The position numbers and the translations under genes are program-made. The notes below the pieces were generated by a model. That model saw only the letters and a program-made list of their open reading frames with translations, did not search any database and had not been told where the DNA came from. A stretch of 50,702 bases of DNA from Bacteroidota bacterium (GTDB taxonomy: Bacteria; Bacteroidota; Bacteroidia; Chitinophagales; Saprospiraceae): the NCBI GenBank assembly GCA_017858735.1, contig JAFMBH010000018.1:1-50702 (forward strand), written 5' to 3'. How positions within the stretch are numbered: position 1 is the first letter of the stretch; each line of letters opens with the position of its first letter. Below are positions 1 through 8,062 of the stretch, piece after piece.

Positions 1-1
1 A

Positions 2-505
2 TACTACCCTACCGTGCAATTTAAAAAAGAAGACGCGAGTGTAAAAAATTTCAAAAAAGAAGCACCGGCCTACGAATGGATTCATTTAGCCACACATAGT
101 GATCCAAATTTAAATTCTGAAGAAGGAGGAGCACTTATATTTTCAGAGAATATCCATAAGAATGAACCCTCCATAATTTATGCCAATGAGATAAATTCTC
201 TTAAAATCAGTGCAAATTTAGTCGTTTTGTCTGCTTGTCAATCTTCCATTGGACATTATACACCTTCTCAAGGTATGAATGGTATAGCTCAGGCATTTTT
301 AAATGCGGGAGCACAATCTGTGGTCACCAGTTTGTGGCAAGTAGATGATAGAAGTACTGCGGAGTTTATGGAAATCTTTTACTATTATTTATCCAAAGGA
401 TACACCAAAAATAAGGCACTTCAAAACACCAAAAAGAAAATGATGCATAAAATGCCTTATTATTGGGCGCCATTTATTTTAATGGGTGAATCCGGGAATA
501 TTTGA
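2..505 (+). CDS. CHAT-domain cysteine protease, C-terminal part (5' end outside window)
   Basis: The reading frame is open from the first bases of the window, so only the last 167 residues are present. The fragment is a CHAT (caspase HetF associated with TPR) peptidase domain. It has the HLATH motif with the expected catalytic histidine near residue 32, and an LSACQS motif with the expected catalytic cysteine near residue 79. The conserved blocks GALIFS, GMNGIAQAFLNAGAQSVVTSLW and YYWAPFILMG follow, the last being the usual C-terminus of CHAT domains. In Bacteroidota such domains usually sit behind TPR repeats, but the N-terminal part cannot be seen here. The substrate is unknown. The stop codon lies 27 bp inside the convergent BNR-protein gene. 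The family call is firm; the biological role is not. Confidence 0.9.
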   Translation, partial: YYPTVQFKKEDASVKNFKKEAPAYEWIHLATHSDPNLNSEEGGALIFSENIHKNEPSIIYANEINSLKISANLVVLSACQSSIGHYTPSQGMNGIAQAFLNAGAQSVVTSLWQVDDRSTAEFMEIFYYYLSKGYTKNKALQNTKKKMMHKMPYYWAPFILMGESGNI

Positions 506-3505
506 TTTATCCTTCCATTTCCTCAATAGATTATCAACATCTATTTTTAATGAATTGAATCTATCATAAGCATCTTTTCCAGGAAGTTGATCAGCTGTAT
601 TCAACATTTCCCGTAAATATGAAATTTGATCTATTAACATTGGCTGACTGTAGGCAACAGATTTAGAGGTAATTAGTTCCTTTTCAAGTTCCATACAAAA
701 AGAATAAGCCTTTGATGCTTTATCTACATTTTGTAACGATTCTTTTACCTGAGCTGCCAAATCTTTTGCTTGCCATTCCAAATCGCGAATTTGTAATAAC
801 AATTCAACCTGTTGTTTCAATACTTCAGGCGTTATTTGGTTCATTTGTAACCTTGGATCCATTAATAATTGAAAATATTGGGAATATTTATTCTGACCAT
901 AATTAAACTCGATAAGGTAATTTCCCGGAGCAGCTAAGACCCCATTTTTACCATTTGCGCTAAATCCTGTATATCTCATATCCCAGGAAAATCGATGAAT
1001 GCCATTTTCTATTTTCAGATCAGTTTTAAAACCTTTTGTTCTAAATCCAGTGGCCATATCCACTTTACCTGATGATGGATCTTCCGTTGTTTTTTCATCA
1101 ACACTGGAAAATGCCCGAACCAATCTACCTTTATCATCAGTTATTTTAAGTGTTAAAATAGTATCTTTTTGATTTGGAATATAGTACTCAAAAAACACAG
1201 CGGGTGAAGGGTATTTTGTCATATCAGTTGACGAACTTGCCTGATAGCGCATTCTATATTGAGGATTTGGCTTTAAAAAAGTAAAATCGGATTCATTTTC
1301 CGTTTTCTTCCATGTTCTGATGGTCTGAATATTATCCAAAACATAAAATCCTCTTCCCATCGTTGACAACACAAGGTCATTATTTTTAATTTTTAGATCG
1401 GAAACAGGCGTTATTGGAAGATTAAGCTGGAAGGGAGCCCAAGATTCCCCATCATTTAAGGAAAGAAATAGCCCATATTCAGTTCCAGCGTATAAGATAC
1501 CAGGTACTTCCGGATCTTCCCTAACAACCCTAACCGGATAATCTGGAGGAATTCCATTGGCACCATTTGTCAACAATTTCCAGGATTTCCCGTAATCAGA
1601 AGATTTATAAATGTAGGGCTTCCAATCTCCAAGCTGGTATCTAAGCACGGAAAAATAGGCTTTACCTTTTTGATGAATAGAAGGCTCAATACAATCAATT
1701 CTTCCACCCAAAGGCAGGGAAGCCGGCGTAATATTTTTCCATATTTTTCCTTCATCCATGGTTAAAAACAGAGGACCATCATTAGAACCTGTATAAATCA
1801 CCCCTTTTTCTAAAGGAGATACAGCAATATCATACAGGGTACTATAATACTCTTCACCAGTTACATCTCTCGTAATGGGACCGCCAGAAATAACCTGTGT
1901 TTCAGGAGTTCTTGCAGTAAGATCAGGAGAAATACGCGTCCAGGATTTTCCACCGTCCATGGTTTTATGTAAATATTGGGAACCATAATACACTGTATTA
2001 GGATCAAAAGGAGAAACCTCTATGGGAGTTACTCTTTGAAAGCGGTAAGTCAATTTATCGGGTTCATGGCCATAAATATTTGACGCTCCTATATAATACT
2101 GCATTTCCTGACCAGTTTTTTTATTAAAAACACCAAATCTGCCTTTACAATTCGCATAAACCAGGTCAGGATTTCCAGGCATAGGCACCACGGGACCAGT
2201 TTCACAACCCCCCACTTCGATCCAAAAATTATCTGTCCTGTTTAAAGCATTAAAAGGAGGCAATACAGGTAAGGCAATGGTAGTATTATCTTGTTGACCA
2301 GCATATAACCAATAGGGAAATTGATCATCTATATCTACCTGATAAAGTTCGGCCGTAGATTGATTCTCTTGAGTAGACCAGGTTTGACCTGCATTTCTCG
2401 TCACATTGGCTCCACCATCATTTGCCTGAATCCAAATATCAGGTTGTTTAGGATTAATCCAAATATCGTGATTATCACCATGGGGTGTATATAGCGTGCT
2501 CCAGGATTTGCCTAAGTCTTTAGAAGACCAAAGAGAAGTAGAATTAACAATCATCCAATCGGGATTAACCGGATGAACATCTATATTACAATAATAAAAA
2601 GGTCTATCTAACAGAGGAGCAAAAGAACTTATTTTTCTCCAGTTAAGACCATTATCTTCTGAGAGATAGACGCCTCCCTGGCCTTTATCTGCTTCAATCA
2701 GGGCATAAACTCTATCGGGAGAAGCTGGAGATGTAGCCAGATCAATTTTACCAATGAGTCCGTCAGGAAGGCCTGTTTTCATGTTTTCCCAGGTATTTCC
2801 ACCGTCAAGGGATCTAAAAACACCACCCACATTTGCACCGGAAATAATAGTCCAGGGTTTCCTGTCAACACGCCATGAACCGGCATAAATAATATTTTGA
2901 TTGGTTGGATGCAATTCAAGATCACTAAACCCAACAGAATCATTTAAATACAATATTTTCTTCCAATGTGCTCCCCCATCCTCTGTTTTAAAGATACCTC
3001 TATCCTCATTTGGTGCAAAAGCATTACCGATGGCAGCTACATAGACTATATCAGCATTAAAAGGATCTATTTCTACTGCCCCAATATGTGCTGTATTTTC
3101 AAGGCCTAAAAACGACCAGGTTACCCCTTGGTCAACAGATTTATACATTCCTTTACCAGCAATAACATTACTTCTTATACCATCGGAACCTGTTCCACAA
3201 TAAATGATTTGAGCATTTGAAGGAGCCATTCTAATAGCACCAATAGAAGGACTTTTAAAATATTTATCGGAGACAGGCAACCAATTTTGTCCATAATCTG
3301 AAGATTTCCAAACACCTCCACCTGTGGAACCCAAAAAGAAAACACTGGGCACATCAGCATGACCGGTTACCGTTGTGACTCTTCCACCACGAGTTGGACC
3401 CAAAGACCTAAAAGAAAAGGATGGATTTAAAGGAATAGTATTTTGACTAACTAAAGTAAAGGAAGAGAGAAAAAGACTAAAAAGAATGTAAAACTGAGTT
3501 TTCAT
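479..3505 (-). CDS. Secreted BNR/Asp-box beta-propeller protein (VPS10/sortilin-like)
   Basis: This 1008-residue protein begins with a Sec signal peptide (a hydrophobic stretch ending near LVSQ at residue 20). It contains about ten Asp-box/BNR motifs of the SxDxGxxW type between residues about 60 and 690, for example KSSDYGQNW, KSVDQGVTW, RSLDGGNTW, KTMDGGKSW and KSSDYGKSW. These predict one or two large beta-propellers as in VPS10/sialidase-like proteins. Residues from about 740 on form a beta-sandwich-like region and a helical tail, without a recognisable T9SS sorting domain. Such proteins are often annotated as glycosyl hydrolases, but I see no catalytic signature, so an enzyme function should not be assumed. 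It is probably exported and may bind or process polymers or peptides. The 3' end overlaps the CHAT gene convergently. Confidence 0.85.
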   Translation of the reverse strand: MKTQFYILFSLFLSSFTLVSQNTIPLNPSFSFRSLGPTRGGRVTTVTGHADVPSVFFLGSTGGGVWKSSDYGQNWLPVSDKYFKSPSIGAIRMAPSNAQIIYCGTGSDGIRSNVIAGKGMYKSVDQGVTWSFLGLENTAHIGAVEIDPFNADIVYVAAIGNAFAPNEDRGIFKTEDGGAHWKKILYLNDSVGFSDLELHPTNQNIIYAGSWRVDRKPWTIISGANVGGVFRSLDGGNTWENMKTGLPDGLIGKIDLATSPASPDRVYALIEADKGQGGVYLSEDNGLNWRKISSFAPLLDRPFYYCNIDVHPVNPDWMIVNSTSLWSSKDLGKSWSTLYTPHGDNHDIWINPKQPDIWIQANDGGANVTRNAGQTWSTQENQSTAELYQVDIDDQFPYWLYAGQQDNTTIALPVLPPFNALNRTDNFWIEVGGCETGPVVPMPGNPDLVYANCKGRFGVFNKKTGQEMQYYIGASNIYGHEPDKLTYRFQRVTPIEVSPFDPNTVYYGSQYLHKTMDGGKSWTRISPDLTARTPETQVISGGPITRDVTGEEYYSTLYDIAVSPLEKGVIYTGSNDGPLFLTMDEGKIWKNITPASLPLGGRIDCIEPSIHQKGKAYFSVLRYQLGDWKPYIYKSSDYGKSWKLLTNGANGIPPDYPVRVVREDPEVPGILYAGTEYGLFLSLNDGESWAPFQLNLPITPVSDLKIKNNDLVLSTMGRGFYVLDNIQTIRTWKKTENESDFTFLKPNPQYRMRYQASSSTDMTKYPSPAVFFEYYIPNQKDTILTLKITDDKGRLVRAFSSVDEKTTEDPSSGKVDMATGFRTKGFKTDLKIENGIHRFSWDMRYTGFSANGKNGVLAAPGNYLIEFNYGQNKYSQYFQLLMDPRLQMNQITPEVLKQQVELLLQIRDLEWQAKDLAAQVKESLQNVDKASKAYSFCMELEKELITSKSVAYSQPMLIDQISYLREMLNTADQLPGKDAYDRFNSLKIDVDNLLRKWKDKSNIPGFTH

Positions 3506-3576
3506 AAAAAAAGGTATATTTTAGCTAATGATAGCATAAAATACACCTTTTTTCAAGATTTTTTAAATTTAACGCT

Positions 3577-4560
3577 TTATTTTACGTACATAACCTCTTT
3601 TACCGCTTTAATAACCTTGGCAGCATTTGGCATGTAGGCATCAACCAAAGGAGCAGCGTAAGGCAAAGAAGTGTCGGCTGCATTAACCCGAATAACAGGC
3701 GCATCGAGATAATCAAAAGCATAACGTTGCATTTGATAAGTAACTTCAGAAGAAACGCCGGCAAAAGGCCAGGATTCGTCTATAACTACCATCCTATTTG
3801 TTTTTTTCAAGGACTTAACCAGGGTATGATAATCTAAAGGACGAATGGTTCTCAGGTCTATAACTTCAGCTGAAATACCCTCTTTTGCCAGTTCGTCAGC
3901 GGCTTCAAGAGCCACGAGCATCATTTTGTTGTAAGAAACTAATGTTACATCAGTTCCTTCCCGTCTAACGGCTGCCAATCCGATGGGTACGGTATATTCA
4001 CCTTCCGGCACTAATCCTTTGAAACCATAAAGTAATTCTGATTCCATAAAACAAACGGGATCGTTATCTCTTATGGCAGATTTTAAGAGACCTTTAGCAT
4101 CTGCAGGATCCACACAAGAAATCACTTTAAGACCAGGCACATTAGCCATCCAACTTTCAAAAGTTTGAGAATGTTGCTGAGCCAATTGACCTGCAGCACC
4201 CGACGGACCTCTAAAGACAATAGGACAACTAAACTGCCCAGCAGATTGAGAAAGTGTTTTGGCTGCATTATTGACTATTTGGTCGAACGCCAAAACGGCA
4301 AAATTCCAGGTCATAAACTCAATAATTGGCCTTAAGCCATTCATTGCAGCACCGACACCAATACCAGCAAAGCCCAGTTCTGCAATAGGTGTATCAATCA
4401 CTCTTTTAGCACCAAATTCATCTAACAATCCTTTACTAACTTTATATGCTCCATCATATTCGGCTACTTCCTCTCCCATGAGAAAAACATTTTCATCCAG
4501 CCTCATTTCTTCTAAAATGGCTTCTCTTAAAGCATCACGTAGTGCAAGTTCTCTATTCAT
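3577..4560 (-). CDS. pdhB: Pyruvate dehydrogenase E1 component, beta subunit
   Basis: A 327-residue transketolase-type E1 beta subunit. Together with E1 alpha it decarboxylates pyruvate with thiamine diphosphate and passes the acetyl group to lipoyl-E2. Visible signatures are MGEEVAEYDGAYKVSKGL near the N-terminus, RVIDTPIAELGFAGIGVGAA, the FMTWNFAVLAFDQIVNNAAK segment and FRGPSGAAGQLAQQHSQ. The C-terminal transketolase domain has VIDLRTIRPLD and the VVIDESWPFAGVSSE block. The E1 alpha gene is not adjacent, so the complex is encoded in more than one place. I place the start at the ATG ending at 4560 (MNRELALRDALREA). A longer frame with a start 48 bp upstream would begin ahead of the -7 promoter element at 4597-4604, and the family starts at MNRELAL. 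A branched-chain 2-oxoacid dehydrogenase subunit is the main alternative but less likely. Confidence 0.93.
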   Translation of the reverse strand: MNRELALRDALREAILEEMRLDENVFLMGEEVAEYDGAYKVSKGLLDEFGAKRVIDTPIAELGFAGIGVGAAMNGLRPIIEFMTWNFAVLAFDQIVNNAAKTLSQSAGQFSCPIVFRGPSGAAGQLAQQHSQTFESWMANVPGLKVISCVDPADAKGLLKSAIRDNDPVCFMESELLYGFKGLVPEGEYTVPIGLAAVRREGTDVTLVSYNKMMLVALEAADELAKEGISAEVIDLRTIRPLDYHTLVKSLKKTNRMVVIDESWPFAGVSSEVTYQMQRYAFDYLDAPVIRVNAADTSLPYAAPLVDAYMPNAAKVIKAVKEVMYVK

Positions 4561-4596
4561 TTTCTGATTGATTTGAAAAACTATCTTTAACGATGG

Positions 4597-4604
4597 CAAA
4601 AATA
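4597..4604 (-). promoter_or_regulatory. -7 element of the pdhB promoter
   Basis: On the minus strand this reads TATTTTTG, a perfect match to the Bacteroidota -7 consensus TAnnTTTG. It lies 36 bp upstream of the pdhB ATG, which predicts a leader of roughly 30 nt. No convincing -33 box is visible at the usual 19-20 bp spacing. Confidence 0.55.
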
Positions 4605-4688
4605 ACAAATTCTATTGAATGGATTATCGCTATAAAATATTAATTTTGGGTTTCCGTTACTTAATAAAACAAACTAATCATTTTCCCT

Positions 4689-4850
4689 ATGAAAAAGGAC
4701 AAAAAAAGTATCAATATTCAATATCTTCTCTCTTTGTTTGTCATTATCTCTACCCTTTCCTGTAATCGCGGATACGGTTGTCCAACTAATTTCAAGCTTT
4801 CTACTTTGGTGAGTGATGTTATTTCCAGCCTCGCCATAATAATGAGCTAA
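4689..4850 (+). CDS. Small lipoprotein upstream of mnmD
   Basis: A 53-residue open frame beginning MKKDKKSINIQYLLSLF and running into a lipobox, STLSC, with the lipidated cysteine at residue 25. The mature part begins CNRGYGCPTNF and ends after a short hydrophobic tail. The positively charged start, hydrophobic core and SC lipobox form a complete type II signal peptide, hard to explain by chance in a frame this short. Small lipoproteins with a C-x-x-G-x-G-C-P motif right after the lipidation site are, as I recall, common in Bacteroidota; their function is unknown. The stop codon lies 4 bp before the mnmD start, suggesting co-transcription. The frame on the opposite strand (4674-4874) shows no such signature and was rejected. 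Confidence 0.65.
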   Translation: MKKDKKSINIQYLLSLFVIISTLSCNRGYGCPTNFKLSTLVSDVISSLAIIMS

Positions 4851-4854
4851 AAAA

Positions 4855-5538
4855 ATGGAATCAATATATTCCATTCCTGATTTAATAATGACCCAGGATG
4901 GTTCCTACACTCTTTATTCAAAAGAACATGGAGTTACCTATCATTCAAGATATGGTGCTATCCAGGAGTCTAATCATGTTTTTATAAATTCAGGGTTTTT
5001 ACCTGTACTAAAAAAACAAGTTAAATTATCTATTCTGGAATTGGGTTTTGGTACCGGATTAAATGTTTTACTGACCTGGAAAAATAGCACTGACATTGAA
5101 AACACAAGAATTGATTATCATTCATTTGATGTTTTCCCCTTGCCAAATCGCATTCTAAATGACTGCGCATATAAAGAATGGTTACAAATACCAACAGAAA
5201 TATCAGAAAATATTTTGATGTCAGATTGGAATAAAATTATAGCGGTGGATTCCAGTTTTAATTTAACAAAGTACCATAAGGATATTTTAAAAGAAAACCT
5301 GCCAAAAAATTATTTTGACATTATCTATTTTGATGCCTTTTCACCTGAATCACAACCTGAATTGTGGTCTATAAGCCTTTTTGAGAAAATTTATGAATCT
5401 ATGACTGAGGAAGCAGTTTTAGTAACTTATTGTGCAAAAGGGGAGGTGAAAAGAATTTTAAAAAAAATTGGATTCTCTCTTGAATCACTTCCCGGTCCTC
5501 CAGGCAAAAGAGAAATGACCAGAGCAACAAAAAGATGA
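4855..5538 (+). CDS. mnmD: tRNA (5-methylaminomethyl-2-thiouridine34) methyltransferase, MnmD type
   Basis: A 227-residue SAM-dependent methyltransferase of the MnmC1/DUF752 family. It carries out the final methylation of nm5s2U to mnm5s2U at the wobble position of certain tRNAs. Signatures are NHVFINSGF in the N-terminal part, the SAM-binding loop ILELGFGTGLNVLLTW around residues 61-76 and the family motif YFDAFSPESQPELWS around residue 160. The C-terminal block LPGPPGKREMTRA is also present. There is no FAD-dependent MnmC2 oxidase domain, so this is the stand-alone MnmD form found in bacteria that make nm5U by the glycine-independent MnmE/MnmG branch. It follows the small lipoprotein gene by 4 bp and converges with the HNH-like/AP2 gene, 7 bp away. 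Confidence 0.93.
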   Translation: MESIYSIPDLIMTQDGSYTLYSKEHGVTYHSRYGAIQESNHVFINSGFLPVLKKQVKLSILELGFGTGLNVLLTWKNSTDIENTRIDYHSFDVFPLPNRILNDCAYKEWLQIPTEISENILMSDWNKIIAVDSSFNLTKYHKDILKENLPKNYFDIIYFDAFSPESQPELWSISLFEKIYESMTEEAVLVTYCAKGEVKRILKKIGFSLESLPGPPGKREMTRATKR

Positions 5539-5545
5539 CGACCAA

Positions 5546-6085
5546 TCAATCTAAAATATTTTGCTTGCCTTCATCCCCATATAATTTTTTTGACATTTCG
5601 TTGAATGCTTTAGCGGCTTCTTCAGCAGTTTTAAACATGCCTAAATGTTTTGATTTCCCACCTATAGAAATAACTGAACGAAACTTATTGTGTTCCTTGT
5701 AAACACCAGTAAATCCAGAACTACTACTCGTTTTTCTGGTTCTACTTGCAACAGCTCTACTTCTGAAAATTAAATTATTTAATCTACAATCCAGTTTATT
5801 ACCATTGACAAATCCAACTAAATTGTTTATTTTAGTCTTCTCGTTGAGTTTGAAGGTTTCCGCTAATATTTTGTGAAGATAAATGGTGGTAGTTTTGTAA
5901 TTGGAGGGGGATAATTTAATTGTTTTTTGAAAAAAGATGCAACCGCTGGAGTGTACCCTGAGATTTTCTGCAAGGTCTAAGGAAAGCATATACTCATCTT
6001 CCATAATGTATTGATAACCCTGATCATCCAAAATAACGAAATCATCAGCGTTTTTAATCTTTACCTGGTGATAATTTATTCCCAT
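5546..6085 (-). CDS. HNH-like plus AP2 domain protein (homing-endonuclease-like or derived DNA-binding protein)
   Basis: A 179-residue protein with two recognisable parts. Residues about 64-112 follow the HNH_3 pattern (IYLHKILAETF, then VGFVNGNKLDCRLNNLIFRSR). H71 matches the first HNH histidine and the N-rich LDCRLNNL matches the final segment. The central position, normally histidine in VNHIDGN, is phenylalanine (F92), so the nuclease site is probably disabled. Residues about 124-166 form an AP2/ERF-type DNA-binding domain (GFTGVYKEHNKFRSVISIGG and LGMFKTAEEAAKAFNEM). HNH-AP2 proteins in bacteria and phages are usually free-standing homing endonucleases. This copy sits between mnmD and ribD with no phage genes nearby. 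It could be a decayed mobile endonuclease or a co-opted DNA-binding protein. The first 60 residues are not recognised. Confidence 0.8.
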   Translation of the reverse strand: MGINYHQVKIKNADDFVILDDQGYQYIMEDEYMLSLDLAENLRVHSSGCIFFQKTIKLSPSNYKTTTIYLHKILAETFKLNEKTKINNLVGFVNGNKLDCRLNNLIFRSRAVASRTRKTSSSSGFTGVYKEHNKFRSVISIGGKSKHLGMFKTAEEAAKAFNEMSKKLYGDEGKQNILD

Positions 6086-6237
6086 AGTTATAAAATATCC
6101 TTCTTAAAAATAAGCACTCAAAGCAATTTAATTTTAATAACCCCTCTACTTTTCTGTTTTGATTTGGGGAAAATTAAAATATCTTCGAAATTAACTAAAA
6201 ATAATTTTAACAGAACTATATATAAATCAATTTTTTA

Positions 6238-7284
6238 ATGAAACAATATACTCACGCGCATTTTATTTTAAGGTGCATCGAAATAGCCAGAAATGGAGGT
6301 CAAAAAGTATCTCCAAATCCAATGGTTGGGTCTTTGTTAGTTGAAAACAATGAAATTATTGGTGAAGGATTTCATGCGGAGTATGGGAAAGCTCATGCGG
6401 AGGTTAATGCTTTTTCTTCTGTGAAAAAAGAAAATTTCCATAGAATTGACAATGCAATCTTATATGTTTCCTTAGAGCCTTGTAATATTTTTGGGAAAAC
6501 ACCACCCTGTACTTCTTTAGTATTAGATAAAAAAGTTAAAAAAGTAGTAATATCAACCCAGGATGTTTCTCCAGAGGTAAATGGTAACGGAGTTAAAATA
6601 CTGCATAATGGGGGAATAGCAGTTATCGAAGGAGTATTAGAAGCATCAGGAAAGTCACTGGTTAAACAAAGAAGTATTTTTGTAACTAAAAAAAGACCTT
6701 ATACCATTCTTAAATTAGCTATTTCTGAAGACGGGTTTTATGCATCAAATGAAAAAGTTAACACATGGTTAAGTTCACCTGTAACCTCCAGATTAACTCA
6801 TAAATGGCGAGCTGAGGCTGATGCCATTTTAGTTGGTTATAACACCGCATTGATTGATAATCCTCTCTTAGATACCAGATATTTCCCAGGTAAAAATCCT
6901 CTCAAATATGTGATGGACAAACATAATTCCCTCCCTGATAATCTACATCTGTTTAATGAGCCTGATGTGACTAAAAGATTTACCCTAAAAAGTAAGCATA
7001 TAAATGATGTTCAAATTGGCCTTGGTAAAAATCAGTCCCTCGATTTAAATGAAATTTCGTCCTATTTTTATAATCAAAATATAGGGAGTCTTCTCGTTGA
7101 AGGCGGCGGAAAACTTATCCAAAGTTATTTGGATTCCAATTTGTGGGATGAACTGCGGTTGATAAGAACTAAAAAGAGATTAAAGGAAGGCAAAGAAATT
7201 CTTTTTAAAAACTTATATAAATCTGTCTCTTATATTTTGGGAGATGACGTTATAGAAATTTATTTAAGAGAGGAAACTCGTTAA
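6238..7284 (+). CDS. ribD: Bifunctional riboflavin biosynthesis protein RibD (deaminase/reductase)
   Basis: A 348-residue enzyme catalysing steps two and three of riboflavin synthesis: deamination of the diaminopyrimidine and NADPH-dependent reduction of the ribosyl side chain. The N-terminal cytidine-deaminase-like domain (about 1-145) has the zinc site: H53 and catalytic E55 in HAEVNAF, then C82 and C91 in EPCNIFGKTPPC. The residue usually histidine after EPC-S is isoleucine here, but the zinc ligands are intact. The C-terminal reductase domain (about 150-345) shows RPYTILKLAISEDGF, the TRLTHKWRAEADAILVGYNTA-like region and LVEGGGKLI. No FMN riboswitch is visible upstream. The other rib genes are not adjacent, but ribF lies about 35 kb downstream. 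Confidence 0.96.
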   Translation: MKQYTHAHFILRCIEIARNGGQKVSPNPMVGSLLVENNEIIGEGFHAEYGKAHAEVNAFSSVKKENFHRIDNAILYVSLEPCNIFGKTPPCTSLVLDKKVKKVVISTQDVSPEVNGNGVKILHNGGIAVIEGVLEASGKSLVKQRSIFVTKKRPYTILKLAISEDGFYASNEKVNTWLSSPVTSRLTHKWRAEADAILVGYNTALIDNPLLDTRYFPGKNPLKYVMDKHNSLPDNLHLFNEPDVTKRFTLKSKHINDVQIGLGKNQSLDLNEISSYFYNQNIGSLLVEGGGKLIQSYLDSNLWDELRLIRTKKRLKEGKEILFKNLYKSVSYILGDDVIEIYLREETR

Positions 7285-7386
7285 ATAAATAATTGCGGCC
7301 GTTAAAAATAGGATAAGCAATAAAAAGATAATTACTCTTTTACTATAATTATTCGTTGGAACATGATTTCTTCTAAATTTAGCCAT
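7264..7386 (-). CDS. Tiny single-pass membrane protein
   Basis: A 40-residue frame beginning MAKFRRNHVPTNNYSKRV and followed by an unbroken hydrophobic segment, IIFLLLILFLTAAIIYL, ending TSFLS. The basic N-terminus and single hydrophobic helix are what a small inner-membrane protein with a cytoplasmic N-terminus looks like. The 3' end overlaps the end of ribD by 21 bp, and the start faces coaE. A TATTTTTG sequence on the minus strand about 40 bp upstream could serve as its promoter, although it overlaps the coaE start. I do not recognise a family, so a chance frame is possible. Conservation in relatives would decide it. Confidence 0.45.
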   Translation of the reverse strand: MAKFRRNHVPTNNYSKRVIIFLLLILFLTAAIIYLTSFLS

Positions 7387-7432
7387 AATTATTTTTTAAA
7401 GTTACTCATTAAACACTTCTAAACACAAAAAT

Positions 7433-8062
7433 ATGCTTTCTGTAGGAATTAGCGGTGGAATAGGAAGTGGGAAATCGCTTGTTTGCACTATTTTCCAGGT
7501 TCTAGGAATTTCTGTATATAACTCTGACCTGGAGGCAAAAAAAATAATGGAAACAAATGAGCAGGTTAAAAAAGAAATAATTAAACTTCTGGGAGAAGAA
7601 AGTTACTTCAACAACCTAACTTTAAACAGAAAATTTATTGCTGAAAAGATTTTTAACCAAAAAGAATTATTGCATAGCTTAAATCAAATTGTTCATCCGG
7701 CAGTTAGAAATGACGCCAAAATCTGGAGCGAAAAAATACCACAGGCAGATGGTTATTATCTAAGGGAATCAGCTATATTATTTGATACAGGAATATATAA
7801 ACAATTAAATTACAATATATTAGTTACTGCACCCAAGGAACTTCGCATAGAGCGAATAAAAAGTAGAGATGCTCTATCAGTAGAAGACATTACCCTTCGC
7901 ATGAATAATCAGTGGGACGATGAACAAAAATTAGCCCTCGCAAATTTTGTCATTGTAAATGATGGAAAAAACTTGTTAATTCCACAAATTTTAAAAATTC
8001 ATAAGACACTCAAGGATTACTCTTTAATGCCAACTGATAAGCTGCCAAACATAAATCTTTAG
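7433..8062 (+). CDS. coaE: Dephospho-CoA kinase
   Basis: A 209-residue P-loop kinase that phosphorylates the 3'-hydroxyl of dephospho-CoA, the last step of coenzyme A synthesis. The Walker A motif GGIGSGKS is at residues 8-15, followed by the family motif LGISVYNSDLEAKKIM with the conserved aspartate. It also has LNQIVHPAVR, the segment SAILFDTGIYKQLNYNILVTAP and the lid region RIKSRDALSVEDITLRMNNQ. The C-terminal tail (from about residue 194) extends past the usual end of the family and overlaps the photolyase 3' end by 53 bp in a convergent arrangement. An ancestral stop may have been lost there. Function is not in doubt. Confidence 0.95.
   Translation: MLSVGISGGIGSGKSLVCTIFQVLGISVYNSDLEAKKIMETNEQVKKEIIKLLGEESYFNNLTLNRKFIAEKIFNQKELLHSLNQIVHPAVRNDAKIWSEKIPQADGYYLRESAILFDTGIYKQLNYNILVTAPKELRIERIKSRDALSVEDITLRMNNQWDDEQKLALANFVIVNDGKNLLIPQILKIHKTLKDYSLMPTDKLPNINL

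Noticed and set aside
4259-4567. 102-residue plus-strand frame inside pdhB
   Set aside because: It is antisense to a strongly conserved enzyme gene and its composition is a mirror of it.
4674-4874. 66-residue frame on the minus strand overlapping the small lipoprotein
   Set aside because: It has no signal, motif or hydrophobic pattern, while the opposite strand carries a complete lipoprotein signal in the same interval.
6086-6237. FMN riboswitch upstream of ribD
   Set aside because: The upstream region is short, AT-rich and lacks the conserved RFN-element sequence blocks.
6011-6238. 75-residue plus-strand frame before ribD
   Set aside because: Low-complexity isoleucine- and lysine-rich translation of AT-rich DNA that overlaps the HNH-like/AP2 gene start.
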